A stretch of 64,000 nt of DNA from assembly GCF_000411975.1 (NCBI RefSeq), contig NZ_ASXG01000126.1, positions 1 to 64,000 of the forward strand, given 5' to 3'. The notes under the pieces were generated by a model. That model was given only the letters and a program-made list of their open reading frames with translations, was not told the DNA's origin and did no database searches. This DNA is from Amycolatopsis orientalis DSM 43388. GTDB lineage: Bacteria > Actinomycetota > Actinomycetes > Mycobacteriales > Pseudonocardiaceae. This document shows, one piece after another, positions 8,576 to 17,888 of this stretch (its first letter is position 1; the number at the start of each line of letters is the position of its first letter). Made by a program: the position numbers and the translations under genes.

Positions 8576-11500
8576 ATGGACGGGTTCACCCGGCGGCAAG
8601 CGCTCGGTCTCGCCGGCGCGGGGGCCGTCGTCCTCCTGGCCTCGGGAACCGCGCGAGCGGCGTCGCGGCCCGCTCCGGATCCGGTCGCCGCGACCTACCT
8701 GCGCGTCCTCCTCCGGCACACCCGCTGGGCCGAGCAGCAGTACGACCAGGCCGCCGGCAGCTATCCCGCCCGCGACTTCACCTTCGCGGTCGTCCTCGGC
8801 AACGCACTCCTCCTGACCCGCGACGGCTACGACGCCGCCGTCGCCGGAGTCGACCGCGAGACCCTTCGCGCGCACACCCTCGCCACCATCAAGCACTTCG
8901 CCGCTTCGAACCGGCTCACCGGCGGCACCGAATGGGGCCGGACACTGTTCTTCGACACCACGTTCCAGTCCTACTTCCAGCTCGCCGCCCGTCTCTTGTG
9001 GACAGAGCTGGACGCGGCGACGCAACGGAACGTCGAGCGCATCGCGACGGAACAGGCCGCGTACACGACCAGCCTCGGCACCGGCAACGACCCCGCCTCG
9101 GGCGACTGGACGCCCAACGGCCTGCACGGCGGCTACGTCGGCGACACGAAGCTCGAAGAGATGGGCGTCTACGCGCAATCGCTCGCCCCCGCGCTCGCCT
9201 GGGCTCCGCACGATCCGCGCGCGCCGGATTGGCGCGCGACCTTCGGTTCCTGGAGCCGCAACGAAGGCGGGCTGCCCGCGGCGGACCTGGCGAATCCCCG
9301 GCTCGTCGACGGGCAACCGATCAGCGGCAACACCGCGACCAACCTGTACGACACCTTCCTCGTCGAGAACCACGGCTCGTTCGGCCCGCACTACCAGGAA
9401 GAACTCTGGCGCACGTCCGGCCGCAACGCGATGCACTTCCTCGCCGCGGGCGTCCCGCTGCCCGAGGTGCTCACCGCCCAGCCCAACGGCGAACTGCTGT
9501 GGCGCACCATGCTCCTGATGACCAGCGACGCCGGCGAACCGCTGATGCCGATGGTCGCCGACCGCGAACACCTCTACGGCCGCGACGTCCTCCCGCTCGC
9601 CTTCCGCGCCCAGGTGCTCGGCGACCGCCACGCCGCCTACGCCGAGGCCCAGCTCGCCGCGCGGCTGGAGCCGTACCAGGCGTACCCGCCGGTCGACCGG
9701 ATCACGAAGTTCTCCGGCGAACCGAAGTACGAACCGGAAGCCCGCGCCGAACTCGCCATCAGCTACCTGCTGCACGAATGGCGCGCCGAGCACGGCGGCC
9801 CGATCAGCGCGGTGCGCAAGGAAGAATTCGACGCCCACGCCGCTCGCGCCGCCGACTTCGGCACGGGCCCGGGCCTGCTGGCCCACCGCTCCCCCGGCGC
9901 ATGGGCCGCGACCGTCACCAAGCCCGGCTTCGTGAAGTTCGCCTGGCAACCGAACCACGACGACTGGCTGTTCATGCTCGGCGGTACCAACCCGATGCTG
10001 CTGCCCGCCACGAACCTCCCCGTGCGCGAACGCCACGCCACGACGTACCGCAAGGTCCGCGACGGATTCGACGGCACCTTCGGCGTCCTGCGGTTCGACA
10101 CCGGCTACGCCGCGCTTGCCACCCTTCCCACCGGCACCGCGATCTACGCCAGCACTGGTGTTGCTTCGGACGAAGGCGTGCTCAACGTCTACAACCTCGC
10201 CATGCCAGGCGTTCCCGGCCTCGACGGCGACCGCACGTACACCGCCGCCGAGGGATCAGTGACACTCCCGGCGCAGTCGGAGCCGACCGGTGCGCGCACG
10301 GACGACTTGACCTTCCCACCGGTGACCGCGCGGCACGTGCGAATGCTTGGCATACAACCGGATCCGCAGTACGGCTACTCGCTTTGGTCCTTCGAAGTCC
10401 ACGACGGCACCGGCCCCGACCTGGCACTCGGCGGGATCGCGTCCGCGTCGTCGGCCGCGCCGGGCAAGGAGGCGAAGTACGCCACTGACGGCGATTCCGC
10501 CACCCGCTGGGCAGTGTCCACATCGGACCGTCCACGCGCGGACAGCTGGCTGGCCGTCGATCTCGGCGCGCCGCGCCAGTTCGACCGGGTGCGGCTGAGC
10601 TGGGAGGCCGCCGCCGGACGGAAGTACCGCATCGAGACCTCGCCCGACGGCGTCAGCTGGACTTCCGTCGCGACCTACCCGGTGCCCGCCTTGCACAGCA
10701 CCGGCGGCTGGCTGGACCTCGACAGCCGGGCCGGAGTCGTGGTCACCAGCCCGAATCCGCTCACCGTCGCGAACGACCACGTGACACTTTCCGCCGGACC
10801 GCCCGCCCCGCTGCTGGCCGAGCTGTACCCCGGCCGGGCGGATCTGCCGAAGCTGACCAGGCGCGCTCGCGCCGCCGCTCCGGGAATCCACGCGAGTGTC
10901 ACGGACGATTTCCTGGTTCTGGCAAACCTTTCCGACGCCAGCAAGACCGGAACCGCTTCTCTGCCACAGGACCGCACCGCGCTGAAGCTGTACCGGGGCA
11001 CGCAGGAAGTCACCCCGTCCGGAAGCTCGTTCAGCTACGAACTGGCCGCGGCCGAAGGCCGGATCGAACCGCCGCGCTTCACCATTCGCGGCAGGCTCGG
11101 CAGCGCCGTCCCGCCCGGCCTGACCGCCGTGGTGCACGACGCGAGCCGAGTCGACCTGACCGCGCCGCCCGGACTCCTTCCGGCAGTCGTGACCGTGACC
11201 CCGGCCGACGGCCGTCCGCGCACCGTCACGCTGCCGCCGCGCCACACCGTCCCAGTCGTCTTCGCCGAAATCCGGCCGTACCCGCTGAATGACCGCGCGC
11301 TCGGAGCCGTGACCTTCCCCGCCGAACCGCTGCCGCCCGGCATGACCAGCCCGGACGCCGCCGTCGACGACAACCCGGCGACCGCCTGGCAACCCGGCCC
11401 GGGCGGCCGGCTGGTGGCAGACCTGGGCGCACCACTGCAGATCGCGACCGCCGAACTCGCCTGGACAGCGGGCCGAGTACCCGCCACAGTGATCGAGACC

Positions 11501-11665
11501 AGCACCGACGGCGTCACCTACACCGAAGCGGCCCGCCCCGACCGAAAACGCACCGCCTCTGTCGCCCTCGCGCAGCCGGTCCGGTACCTGGCGGTCCGCA
11601 CGCTGGACTGGCGACCCGGCGACGCCAACCTCACCCGGTTCACCGCGCGCACACCGCCGAACTAA
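8576..11665 (+). CDS. Tat-exported enzyme with discoidin (F5/8C) domains
   Basis: 1029 residues. The N-terminus (MDGFTRRQALGLAGAGAVVL...ARA) is a twin-arginine signal of the FTRRQ type. Residues about 40-560 are helix-rich with many Trp/Tyr/His, resembling the alpha/alpha-toroid of secreted polysaccharide lyases or related glycan enzymes, though I cannot assign a family. Residues about 565-700 and about 900-1025 look like discoidin (F5/8 type C) binding modules (YATDGDSATRW and AVDDNPATAW are the diagnostic loops). The ATG is preceded by GGGAGGA. The last about 30 codons are the source of the degenerate repeat array downstream. Extracellular carbohydrate processing is likely. Confidence 0.8.
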   Translation: MDGFTRRQALGLAGAGAVVLLASGTARAASRPAPDPVAATYLRVLLRHTRWAEQQYDQAAGSYPARDFTFAVVLGNALLLTRDGYDAAVAGVDRETLRAHTLATIKHFAASNRLTGGTEWGRTLFFDTTFQSYFQLAARLLWTELDAATQRNVERIATEQAAYTTSLGTGNDPASGDWTPNGLHGGYVGDTKLEEMGVYAQSLAPALAWAPHDPRAPDWRATFGSWSRNEGGLPAADLANPRLVDGQPISGNTATNLYDTFLVENHGSFGPHYQEELWRTSGRNAMHFLAAGVPLPEVLTAQPNGELLWRTMLLMTSDAGEPLMPMVADREHLYGRDVLPLAFRAQVLGDRHAAYAEAQLAARLEPYQAYPPVDRITKFSGEPKYEPEARAELAISYLLHEWRAEHGGPISAVRKEEFDAHAARAADFGTGPGLLAHRSPGAWAATVTKPGFVKFAWQPNHDDWLFMLGGTNPMLLPATNLPVRERHATTYRKVRDGFDGTFGVLRFDTGYAALATLPTGTAIYASTGVASDEGVLNVYNLAMPGVPGLDGDRTYTAAEGSVTLPAQSEPTGARTDDLTFPPVTARHVRMLGIQPDPQYGYSLWSFEVHDGTGPDLALGGIASASSAAPGKEAKYATDGDSATRWAVSTSDRPRADSWLAVDLGAPRQFDRVRLSWEAAAGRKYRIETSPDGVSWTSVATYPVPALHSTGGWLDLDSRAGVVVTSPNPLTVANDHVTLSAGPPAPLLAELYPGRADLPKLTRRARAAAPGIHASVTDDFLVLANLSDASKTGTASLPQDRTALKLYRGTQEVTPSGSSFSYELAAAEGRIEPPRFTIRGRLGSAVPPGLTAVVHDASRVDLTAPPGLLPAVVTVTPADGRPRTVTLPPRHTVPVVFAEIRPYPLNDRALGAVTFPAEPLPPGMTSPDAAVDDNPATAWQPGPGGRLVADLGAPLQIATAELAWTAGRVPATVIETSTDGVTYTEAARPDRKRTASVALAQPVRYLAVRTLDWRPGDANLTRFTARTPPN

Positions 11666-12385
11666 CCGACCGGCCCCCGCACGGCTACGCAAAGCGTGCA
11701 CCCGACACGCGTCACCACCCAGCCCGCCCAACGCCTCGCCACCCGCACCCTCAACCGGCGACCCAGCGACGCCAACCTCGCCCAGATCACCGCACACCAC
11801 CGAACTAACCAGCCAACGGCCGCACAGCAATGCACGCGAGCACCGGCACGCGTCACCGCACCCAACTCGCCCGATACCTCGCCACCCGCACCCTCAACCG
11901 GCGACCCAGCGACGCCAACCTCACCCGGATCACCGCACACCGCCGAACTAACCAGCCAACGGCCGCACAGCAATGCACGCGAGCACCGGCACGCGTCACC
12001 GCACCCAGCCCACCCGATACCTCGCCACCCGCACCCCGAACCGGCGACCCAGCGCCGCCAATCTCACCCGAATCACCGCGCTCAGACCGCCGCGCCAACC
12101 GACCAACGCCCGCACAGCAACCCCAAGCGTGCACCGGGCACGCGTCACCGCACCCAACCCGCCCAGCACGCTCGGCGTGCGAGAACGCCTCGCCACCGCC
12201 CCCCGGAACCGGTAAACCGCCGACGCCCACCCCAGGATCACCGCACCCACCGAACCACCCGGCCTCCGCACGGCAACGCGAGCGAGCACCCGACACGCAT
12301 CACCTCACCCAGCCCGCCCAACGCCTCGCCGCCCGCACCCTGAACCGGCGGACCCAACGACGCCGAACCTCACACAGCCGAACTA
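11580..12385 (+). repeat. degenerate 143-bp tandem array from a gene 3' end
   Basis: The last about 85 bp of the discoidin enzyme plus about 58 bp of downstream sequence recur at least five times. The TAA of the gene (11663-11665) has counterparts at 11806-11808 and 11949-11951, an exact 143-bp step; a third copy near 12095 reads CAA and later copies are more decayed. Each copy still resembles RYLAVRTLDWRPGDANLTRF. Copies 1 and 2 resemble each other more than the gene, suggesting later expansion. The array runs up to and slightly into the 3' end of ribA. No other gene is seen in 11666-12369. Confidence 0.88.
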
Positions 12386-13005
12386 GCCGGCCAATCGTCG
12401 AACGTCAACGCGAGCGTGTGCCCCGTCTGCTCTGCCTTCGCGCGCAGGTACCGGACGTTGTTCTCGTTCGCGAAAACCCCGGTGCGGACCCGTTCGCGGA
12501 CCGCGATGCCGTGCCGTGCCAGCTGGGCCGCCTTGTCCGGGTTGTTCGACAGCAGGTCCAGTTGCTGAACCCCGAGCACGGTGAGCATTTGCGCGGCGGC
12601 GGTGTAGTCCCGGGCGTCCTCGGGCAGGCCGAGCGCGGAATTCGCCGCGTAGGTGTCCAACCCGGAATCCTGCAGCGCGTACGCGTCGAGCTTGTTGTAC
12701 AGCCCGATTCCGCGGCCCTCCTGGCGCAAGTAGAGCAGGTACCCGCCGGCCTGGGAAATCCGCGCGACCGCCTCCGCCAGCTGCGGGCCGCAGTCGCAGC
12801 GCGCAGAGGAGAAAACGTCGCCGGTGAGGCATTCCGAATGCAGCCGCACCAATGGCACCGGACCGGGTTCGCCCAGCACGAAGGCAAGATGCTCGAGCCC
12901 GTCGGACAGCCCGGCGAACGTGACCGCCTCGGCGTCGACCGGCGGACCGTCGCCGAACCGCAGCGGAATCCGGACGCGCGTGCGCACCTGTGGAACTGTC
13001 GTCAT
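12370..13005 (-). CDS. ribA: GTP cyclohydrolase II
   Basis: 211 residues, close to the usual length of free-standing RibA. It opens the imidazole ring of GTP as the first step of riboflavin synthesis. Zinc ligands C59, C70 and C72 are visible (HSECLTGDVFSSARCDCGPQ), as is the RQEGRGIGL motif around residues 94-101. The ATG was chosen for its AGGAG site; an upstream in-frame Met adds 18 unlikely residues. No other riboflavin gene is nearby and no FMN riboswitch is evident. Its last codons overlap the decayed end of the 143-bp array. Confidence 0.93.
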   Translation of the reverse strand: MTTVPQVRTRVRIPLRFGDGPPVDAEAVTFAGLSDGLEHLAFVLGEPGPVPLVRLHSECLTGDVFSSARCDCGPQLAEAVARISQAGGYLLYLRQEGRGIGLYNKLDAYALQDSGLDTYAANSALGLPEDARDYTAAAQMLTVLGVQQLDLLSNNPDKAAQLARHGIAVRERVRTGVFANENNVRYLRAKAEQTGHTLALTFDDWPASSAV

Positions 13006-13104
13006 CGGGCGGCTCCTCTCCCCTCGCCTGATTCCGACCCTACCCAGAACCACCGACAAAACCGCGCCGCCGGCGTGCGGCCAAGGTCACGTAGGCTCGC
13101 GGGC

Positions 13105-14253
13105 ATGGCCGACCGTCCGGAAGCGTTCGTCCCCGAAACCGATCCCGCCCAGCTCGCCGACCTGCGCGCCCGGCTGCGCGCCACCCGCTGGCCGGACGCG
13201 CCGGAAGACGGCTGGGCGTTGGGCGCCGACGTCGGCTACCTGCGCGAACTGATCGCCTACTGGGCGGACGAGTTCGACTGGCCGAAGCAGGAAGCCGCGC
13301 TCGCGCGACTGCCCCGGTACCGCGTCCGGCTCGGCGGATCGCGGATCCACTTCGTGCACGCCCGCGCGGTCGCGCCGAGCGGCCCGGCGCTGCCGCTCGT
13401 GCTGACCCACGGCTGGCCGGATTCGTTCTGGCGCTACTCGAAAGTCGTCCCGCTGCTCACCGATCCCGGCGCACACGGCGGCGATCCGGCGGACGCGTTC
13501 GACGTCATCGTCCCGGACCTCCCCGGCTACGGTTATTCCGACCGCCCTACCGGCCCCGCGCTCGATTCCGTCGCCGTCGCCGGATTGTGGGCCGAGCTGA
13601 TGACCGTCCTCGGCTACCCGCGCTTCGCCGCGGCGGGCGGCGACATCGGCAGCAGCGTCAGCCGGTTCCTCGCCCTCGACCACCCGGACCGGGTCGTGGC
13701 CGTGCACCGGATGGACGCCGGGCTCCCGGCAGTGCTCCCGGACGACCTGACGCCCGAGGAACGCACCTGGCTCCAAGACGTCTCCGCCTGGGGCGCGGCC
13801 GAAGGCGCGTATTCCGCGATGCACCGCACCAAACCGCAGACCGCCGCGGTCGGGCTCACCGATTCGCCGGCCGGGCTGGCCGCCTGGATCGTGGAGAAAC
13901 TCCGCGCGTGGAGCGACTGCGACGGAGACGTCGAACGCGCCTTCACCAAGGACGAGATCCTCACCAACGTCACCATCTACTGGCTGACCGGCACGATCGG
14001 CTCAGCCATGCGGATGTACCGCGCCAACGCCGCGATCCCGCCGGAACAGCACGCCCGGCGGGTCGAAGTGCCGTCCGGCTTCTCGCTGTTCCCGGCGGAC
14101 CTCGCCCGCGCGCCGCGCGCCTGGCTCGACCGGATGGCCAACACCGTCCGGGTCACCGAACCGGAGCGCGGCGGGCACTTCGCGCCGTTCGAGGAACCCG
14201 AGCTGTACGCGCGCGAACTCCGCGATTTCTTCCGCCCGTTCCGGGAGCGATAG
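13105..14253 (+). CDS. epoxide hydrolase family protein with EHN domain
   Basis: 382 residues. The N-terminal about 100 residues match the epoxide hydrolase N-terminal (EHN) domain (DLRARLRATRWPDAP). The alpha/beta-hydrolase core follows, with the HGWPDSF oxyanion region near residue 105, the nucleophile Asp in GGDIGSS and a late catalytic His in RGGHFAPFEEPEL. The family hydrolyses epoxides; microsomal-type members in actinomycetes act on varied substrates. It is divergent from ribA with about 100 bp between them. Confidence 0.88.
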   Translation: MADRPEAFVPETDPAQLADLRARLRATRWPDAPEDGWALGADVGYLRELIAYWADEFDWPKQEAALARLPRYRVRLGGSRIHFVHARAVAPSGPALPLVLTHGWPDSFWRYSKVVPLLTDPGAHGGDPADAFDVIVPDLPGYGYSDRPTGPALDSVAVAGLWAELMTVLGYPRFAAAGGDIGSSVSRFLALDHPDRVVAVHRMDAGLPAVLPDDLTPEERTWLQDVSAWGAAEGAYSAMHRTKPQTAAVGLTDSPAGLAAWIVEKLRAWSDCDGDVERAFTKDEILTNVTIYWLTGTIGSAMRMYRANAAIPPEQHARRVEVPSGFSLFPADLARAPRAWLDRMANTVRVTEPERGGHFAPFEEPELYARELRDFFRPFRER

Positions 14254-14283
14254 CGCCTGCGGGCGCCCGGGCCGAACGATCGC

Positions 14284-15015
14284 CTAGCTCCCCCACGTGG
14301 ACGGCATCCACCCTTCCTCCCCCGCCCGCGGCAACTCCGGCGACAGCAACGCGAGATCCGGCGGCACCAGCACCGCCGCCGACACCAGTGCCGCCACGAG
14401 ATCCTCGTCCGCGGAACCGGGCCGGAATCGGGCCCGCACCGAGTCCAGCACCGCCGTCACGACGTCCGCGGTCCACCCGCCGTTCGGGTCCAGAGCCGCC
14501 AGCCGCCGCGCGGCCAGTGCGACCGGCACCGGCCGCGGCCGTTCCTCCCGCCGCAGGAACCCGCGCGCGACCATCGCGAGCACGAGCCGTTCGTCCGGCC
14601 GCAGCCGCCCGGCCGGGATCGCCGACGGCGTCCCGTCGGCGATCCGGATCTCCAGCACGTGCTCGCGCTCCCCCGAACCGCGCGCGTACACCGGGAGATA
14701 GCCGGGCGGCAGCGGAACCGGCGCGGCCCCGGCGAACAGCAGCCGCGACCGCGGCAGCCGGAGCGGCACCTTGCCGGTGGCCCGCACCCACCATCGGCCC
14801 GCGTGCCGCTCCAGCACGCCGTGGCGGCGGCTGACCCGGCGGTCGTCCTCGCCGAGCGGCACCGTCACCTCGGCGCTGTTGCGCCCGAACGTGACCGGCC
14901 CCCGCGCCGCCGGCGGCACCAGGACTCCCCCCGCGCGTCCCAGGACCGCCAGCGTGCCCGGCGGCGACGCGAACCCGAGCGCGAGGCTCGGGTGTCCCGC
15001 GGGCAGTGTCCGCAT
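14284..15015 (-). CDS. FHA-like domain protein of kinase cluster (paralog 1)
   Basis: 243 residues. Residues about 40-110 resemble an FHA phosphothreonine-binding domain: VTFGRNSAEVTVPLGEDD with the conserved GR, then RVSRRHG and WWVRATGKVPL. A C-terminal helical region (LRPDERLVLAMVARGFL) looks like a winged-helix or adaptor module. It is clearly paralogous to the next gene upstream, sharing VSRxxGVL, the LPxSRLLF segment, LxPDERLVL and the VPPDLALL ending. RBS GGGGAGG. Downstream of the Ser/Thr kinase on the same strand, it is a likely reader of kinase phosphorylation; that link is inferred. Confidence 0.72.
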   Translation of the reverse strand: MRTLPAGHPSLALGFASPPGTLAVLGRAGGVLVPPAARGPVTFGRNSAEVTVPLGEDDRRVSRRHGVLERHAGRWWVRATGKVPLRLPRSRLLFAGAAPVPLPPGYLPVYARGSGEREHVLEIRIADGTPSAIPAGRLRPDERLVLAMVARGFLRREERPRPVPVALAARRLAALDPNGGWTADVVTAVLDSVRARFRPGSADEDLVAALVSAAVLVPPDLALLSPELPRAGEEGWMPSTWGS

Positions 15016-15122
15016 CGCCTCCCCTGGCACGGACACCCCCTGCGGAGCCGCTGCCGGACCCCGGCCGGGCGGCCGCGACGGCCCGCCGGGGGCGCGGGGC
15101 CGGATCCGCCGCGCACCGCGAG

Positions 15123-15947
15123 TCAAGCAGGAGGGGCCGGGACCCCTCCCGGATCGTCCTCGGGCTCGAGCAGCGCCAGGTCCGGCGGGACCAGGGACGT
15201 CGAGAGCAGGAGTTCCTTGATCAGGTTGTCGTTGAGCGCGTTCCCCACCGGCTCGCCGACCTCTTCCCGGGTCAGCCCGGCCACGCCGGCGCGAGCCAGC
15301 CGCGCGCGCACGGCGCTCACGAGGTGTTCGACGCGTTTGCTGCTCCAGCGCGCTTCCGGTTTCAGCTCGGACAACTGCTCCGCCACCTGCCGCCACGCGA
15401 GCGGCTGCGGATACGGGTCCTGCAGCAGGTACCGCTGCGCCAGCGAAACGAGAACGAGCCGTTCGTCCGGCGTGAGCCGCCACGTCCGCGGCGGTTCGGT
15501 CATGTCCTGCGGCCGCGAATCCGGGCGGCGGCCGTCCGCGCCCGCGACGTACACCTCCAGCAAGTGCTCGCGCCCGGCCGAACCGCGCACGAACGCCGCG
15601 GTGTAGCCCTCGGCCAGGGGCACCGGTTCGTCGTCCGGGAACAGCAGCCGCGAGCCGGGCAGCCGGATCGGCAGCTTCCCGGTGTTGTGGATCCACCAGG
15701 AATCCCGGCGGCGCACCAGGACTCCCTGTTTCCGGCTGACCTTCCGGTCGTCCTCGCCGACGCACACGTGGACGTCGTCGCGGTTGCGGCCGAAGAGCAC
15801 CTGCCTGCCGTCGCGCGGCGGCATCCGCACGCCGCCGGTGACGGCGAGCGCGAAAATCGTGCCCGGCGGCGAAGGCGGAACGCCGTGCGCGAGGCTTCCG
15901 TGGTCCGGGCCCAGTTCTTCCGGCGGGCCGCCGGCGAACGCGGTCAT
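15123..15947 (-). CDS. FHA-like domain protein of kinase cluster (paralog 2)
   Basis: 274 residues, paralog of the neighbouring FHA-like protein. The FHA-like part (VLFGRNRDDVHVCVGEDDRK, KVSRKQG, WWIHNTGKLPI) keeps the GR pair and the N-T-G turn, but the usual SxxH histidine is Gln (SRKQ). The C-terminal half repeats LTPDERLVLVSLAQRYLL and ends with LVPPDLALLEPEDD. The ATG overlaps the kinase stop (ATGA), indicating coupled translation, and 107 bp separate it from paralog 1. A role downstream of the kinase is inferred. Confidence 0.72.
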   Translation of the reverse strand: MTAFAGGPPEELGPDHGSLAHGVPPSPPGTIFALAVTGGVRMPPRDGRQVLFGRNRDDVHVCVGEDDRKVSRKQGVLVRRRDSWWIHNTGKLPIRLPGSRLLFPDDEPVPLAEGYTAAFVRGSAGREHLLEVYVAGADGRRPDSRPQDMTEPPRTWRLTPDERLVLVSLAQRYLLQDPYPQPLAWRQVAEQLSELKPEARWSSKRVEHLVSAVRARLARAGVAGLTREEVGEPVGNALNDNLIKELLLSTSLVPPDLALLEPEDDPGGVPAPPA

Positions 15948-17734
15948 GTCTTCGGCAGCTTTCCGGCCAGCGAACCGGCCAATGTGGACACTGGAGCGCA
16001 CAGCTGTTCCGAGGGCGGTTTCCCGTGCACCACGACCCGGAGCCGCTCGACCCGCGGATCCCCGTGCGCGTCGGTGTAGGACCGGTAGACGAGGACCGCC
16101 TGACAGGTGTTTTCGGCGAAATCGTCGGTCTTGAGATACGCGTCGTGCCCGCCGATCTGCACGAGCTGGCCGGTTGTGCTGTCCGGCGGCTGGTCCCGGT
16201 CGAACATGACGGTCACCGAACGATCGCTCGCCGGGCTCGTCCAGTCGCACCACCAGCCGCTGAACCCGCGTTCGATCCGGACCGGCGCGGCGACCCCGGC
16301 CGCCGAGGAGACCGCGATCGAGTCCAGCAGCGAACACGCGTCCACGTATGCCAGCGAACCCGCCGGGAACGGCTGCGCCCGCGCCGGAACCCCCGCCGCC
16401 GCCATGGCTTTCGTCGCCGAAGCGACCGCGACGTCGGCGGCCCGGCACAGGTCGAGGTTGTAGCCGTCGTCCTGCTTCGCCGTCAGTCGCACCACGAATC
16501 GGTCCGGCAGCGGGATCAGCCGTACGCACTGGTCCTTGTCCGACGCGGCGAACACGGTGAACGGCCCGGACTTCGACTGCGTGCCCTCCGGCGGCGAGCC
16601 CGGCGGATCCTCCAGTTCCGCCTGGACGTCCGCCTGGAGGTCGCCGCGGTGCAGGAGCACGTCGCAGCGGTTGAAGTTCCCGTAGTCCGCGACCACTTCC
16701 GGATCCCCGAACGGCTTCATCGGCGCGGGGTCGACGAGCCGGCACGGGTCCGCGGCGCGCGGGTCGGGACCGATCCCCAGCTTCGCCTGCGCGACCGGGG
16801 CGACCGGCGGAGCGGGACTGCGGCCGGCCGGGCGCGTCACGAAATACGTCGTGACCACAACGGCCACCGCCGCGACCGCGACCCCGGCGACCACCAGCCC
16901 GCGCCGGGAGCGCCGCCGCTTCGGCGCCTCGACCGGCAGCGCGTCGATCCCCTCGGCCAGCAACTCCGCCGCGGACACCGCGGTCGGCCGTTCGGCGGGT
17001 TCTCGCCGCATCAGCAGTTCCAGGGTCGGCGCGAGACCGTCCGCGTGCCGCGCCCGCGGGACCGTCCCCTCCGCGACCCGGCGGATGGTGGCGTATTCGT
17101 TGCCGCCGGAGAACGGCGGCGCGCCCTCGACCGCGGCGAAAAGCGTTGCCCCGAGGGAAAACACATCCGACGCCGCGGTGGGCGGATGCCCTTGCGCGAC
17201 CTCCGGGGCGAGATAGTCCGGTGTGCCGCCGATGAGCGGCGAATCGGTCACCGTCTCGTCCGTGCGCACCGAGCGGGAGATGCCGAAATCGGTGAGCTTC
17301 GCGCGGCCGTCCGAGGCGATCAGCACGTTGCCCGGCTTGACGTCGCGGTGCACGATGCCGTGCGCGTGCACCGCGCCGAGCGCCGCCGCGATCTGCACCC
17401 CGAGTTCGGCGACCGTGCGCGCGGGCAGCCGTCCTTCCGCGGCGAGGATCTCGGCGAGGCTGCGCGACGGGACGTACTCCATCACCAGCCACAGCTCGTC
17501 GCCGTCGGCGGCGACATCGAAGAAGGTCACCACGTTCGGATGCAGCACCCCGGCGGCCAGCCGGGCTTCGCGGCGCAGCGTCCGCCCGCTCACCACGTCG
17601 GACAATCGGGCCTGTTTGAGCGCGACCTCGCGGCCGAGCCGGTCGTCGTGCGCCCGCCAGACGACGCCCATGCCGCCGCTGCCGACGCGTTCGAGCAGCC
17701 GGTACCGGTCCGCGATCAGCTGGTCCGCGTGCAC
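15944..17734 (-). CDS. receptor-type Ser/Thr protein kinase (PASTA-less)
   Basis: 596 residues. Kinase domain about 10-275: GSGGMG loop at 18-23, catalytic Lys K40 in VALKQ, HRDVKPGN near 130, DFGIS near 150 and GTPDYLAPE. A basic juxtamembrane RRRSRRG leads into one membrane helix near 280-300. The extracellular part has no PASTA repeats; it holds two Cys-containing segments (CRLVDPAPM and CSLLDSIAV) resembling DUF3558-type lipoprotein sensor domains. GTG start with GAGGGGAG. It leads a three-gene operon with two FHA-like paralogs. Confidence 0.9.
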   Translation of the reverse strand: MHADQLIADRYRLLERVGSGGMGVVWRAHDDRLGREVALKQARLSDVVSGRTLRREARLAAGVLHPNVVTFFDVAADGDELWLVMEYVPSRSLAEILAAEGRLPARTVAELGVQIAAALGAVHAHGIVHRDVKPGNVLIASDGRAKLTDFGISRSVRTDETVTDSPLIGGTPDYLAPEVAQGHPPTAASDVFSLGATLFAAVEGAPPFSGGNEYATIRRVAEGTVPRARHADGLAPTLELLMRREPAERPTAVSAAELLAEGIDALPVEAPKRRRSRRGLVVAGVAVAAVAVVVTTYFVTRPAGRSPAPPVAPVAQAKLGIGPDPRAADPCRLVDPAPMKPFGDPEVVADYGNFNRCDVLLHRGDLQADVQAELEDPPGSPPEGTQSKSGPFTVFAASDKDQCVRLIPLPDRFVVRLTAKQDDGYNLDLCRAADVAVASATKAMAAAGVPARAQPFPAGSLAYVDACSLLDSIAVSSAAGVAAPVRIERGFSGWWCDWTSPASDRSVTVMFDRDQPPDSTTGQLVQIGGHDAYLKTDDFAENTCQAVLVYRSYTDAHGDPRVERLRVVVHGKPPSEQLCAPVSTLAGSLAGKLPKT

Positions 17735-17776
17735 CGACGCTCCCCTCGGCGTGGTCCGACCCCTGTGAGGTAACTC

Positions 17777-17792
17777 GCAGTAACGATACTGC
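17777..17792. promoter_or_regulatory. GCAGTA-N4-TACTGC dyad
   Basis: Perfect 6-base inverted repeat in the 154-bp gap between the divergent kinase operon and the secreted beta-helix gene, close to the kinase start. Possible operator or autoregulatory site; no other support. Confidence 0.35.
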
Positions 17793-17888
17793 ATCACGAC
17801 CGTTCGCAGAAAGCGCCCCGGGGACCCCTCCCGCCGCCCGGCCCTACCTTCGCCGCATCCCCCGTCCGAGCGAAAAGAAGGAGACCCG

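Noticed and set aside
11666..12369. Tandem repeats considered as a CRISPR array
   Set aside because: Units are about 143 bp, contiguous and degenerate with no short repeat/unique spacer alternation and no cas gene; they derive from the neighbouring gene's end.
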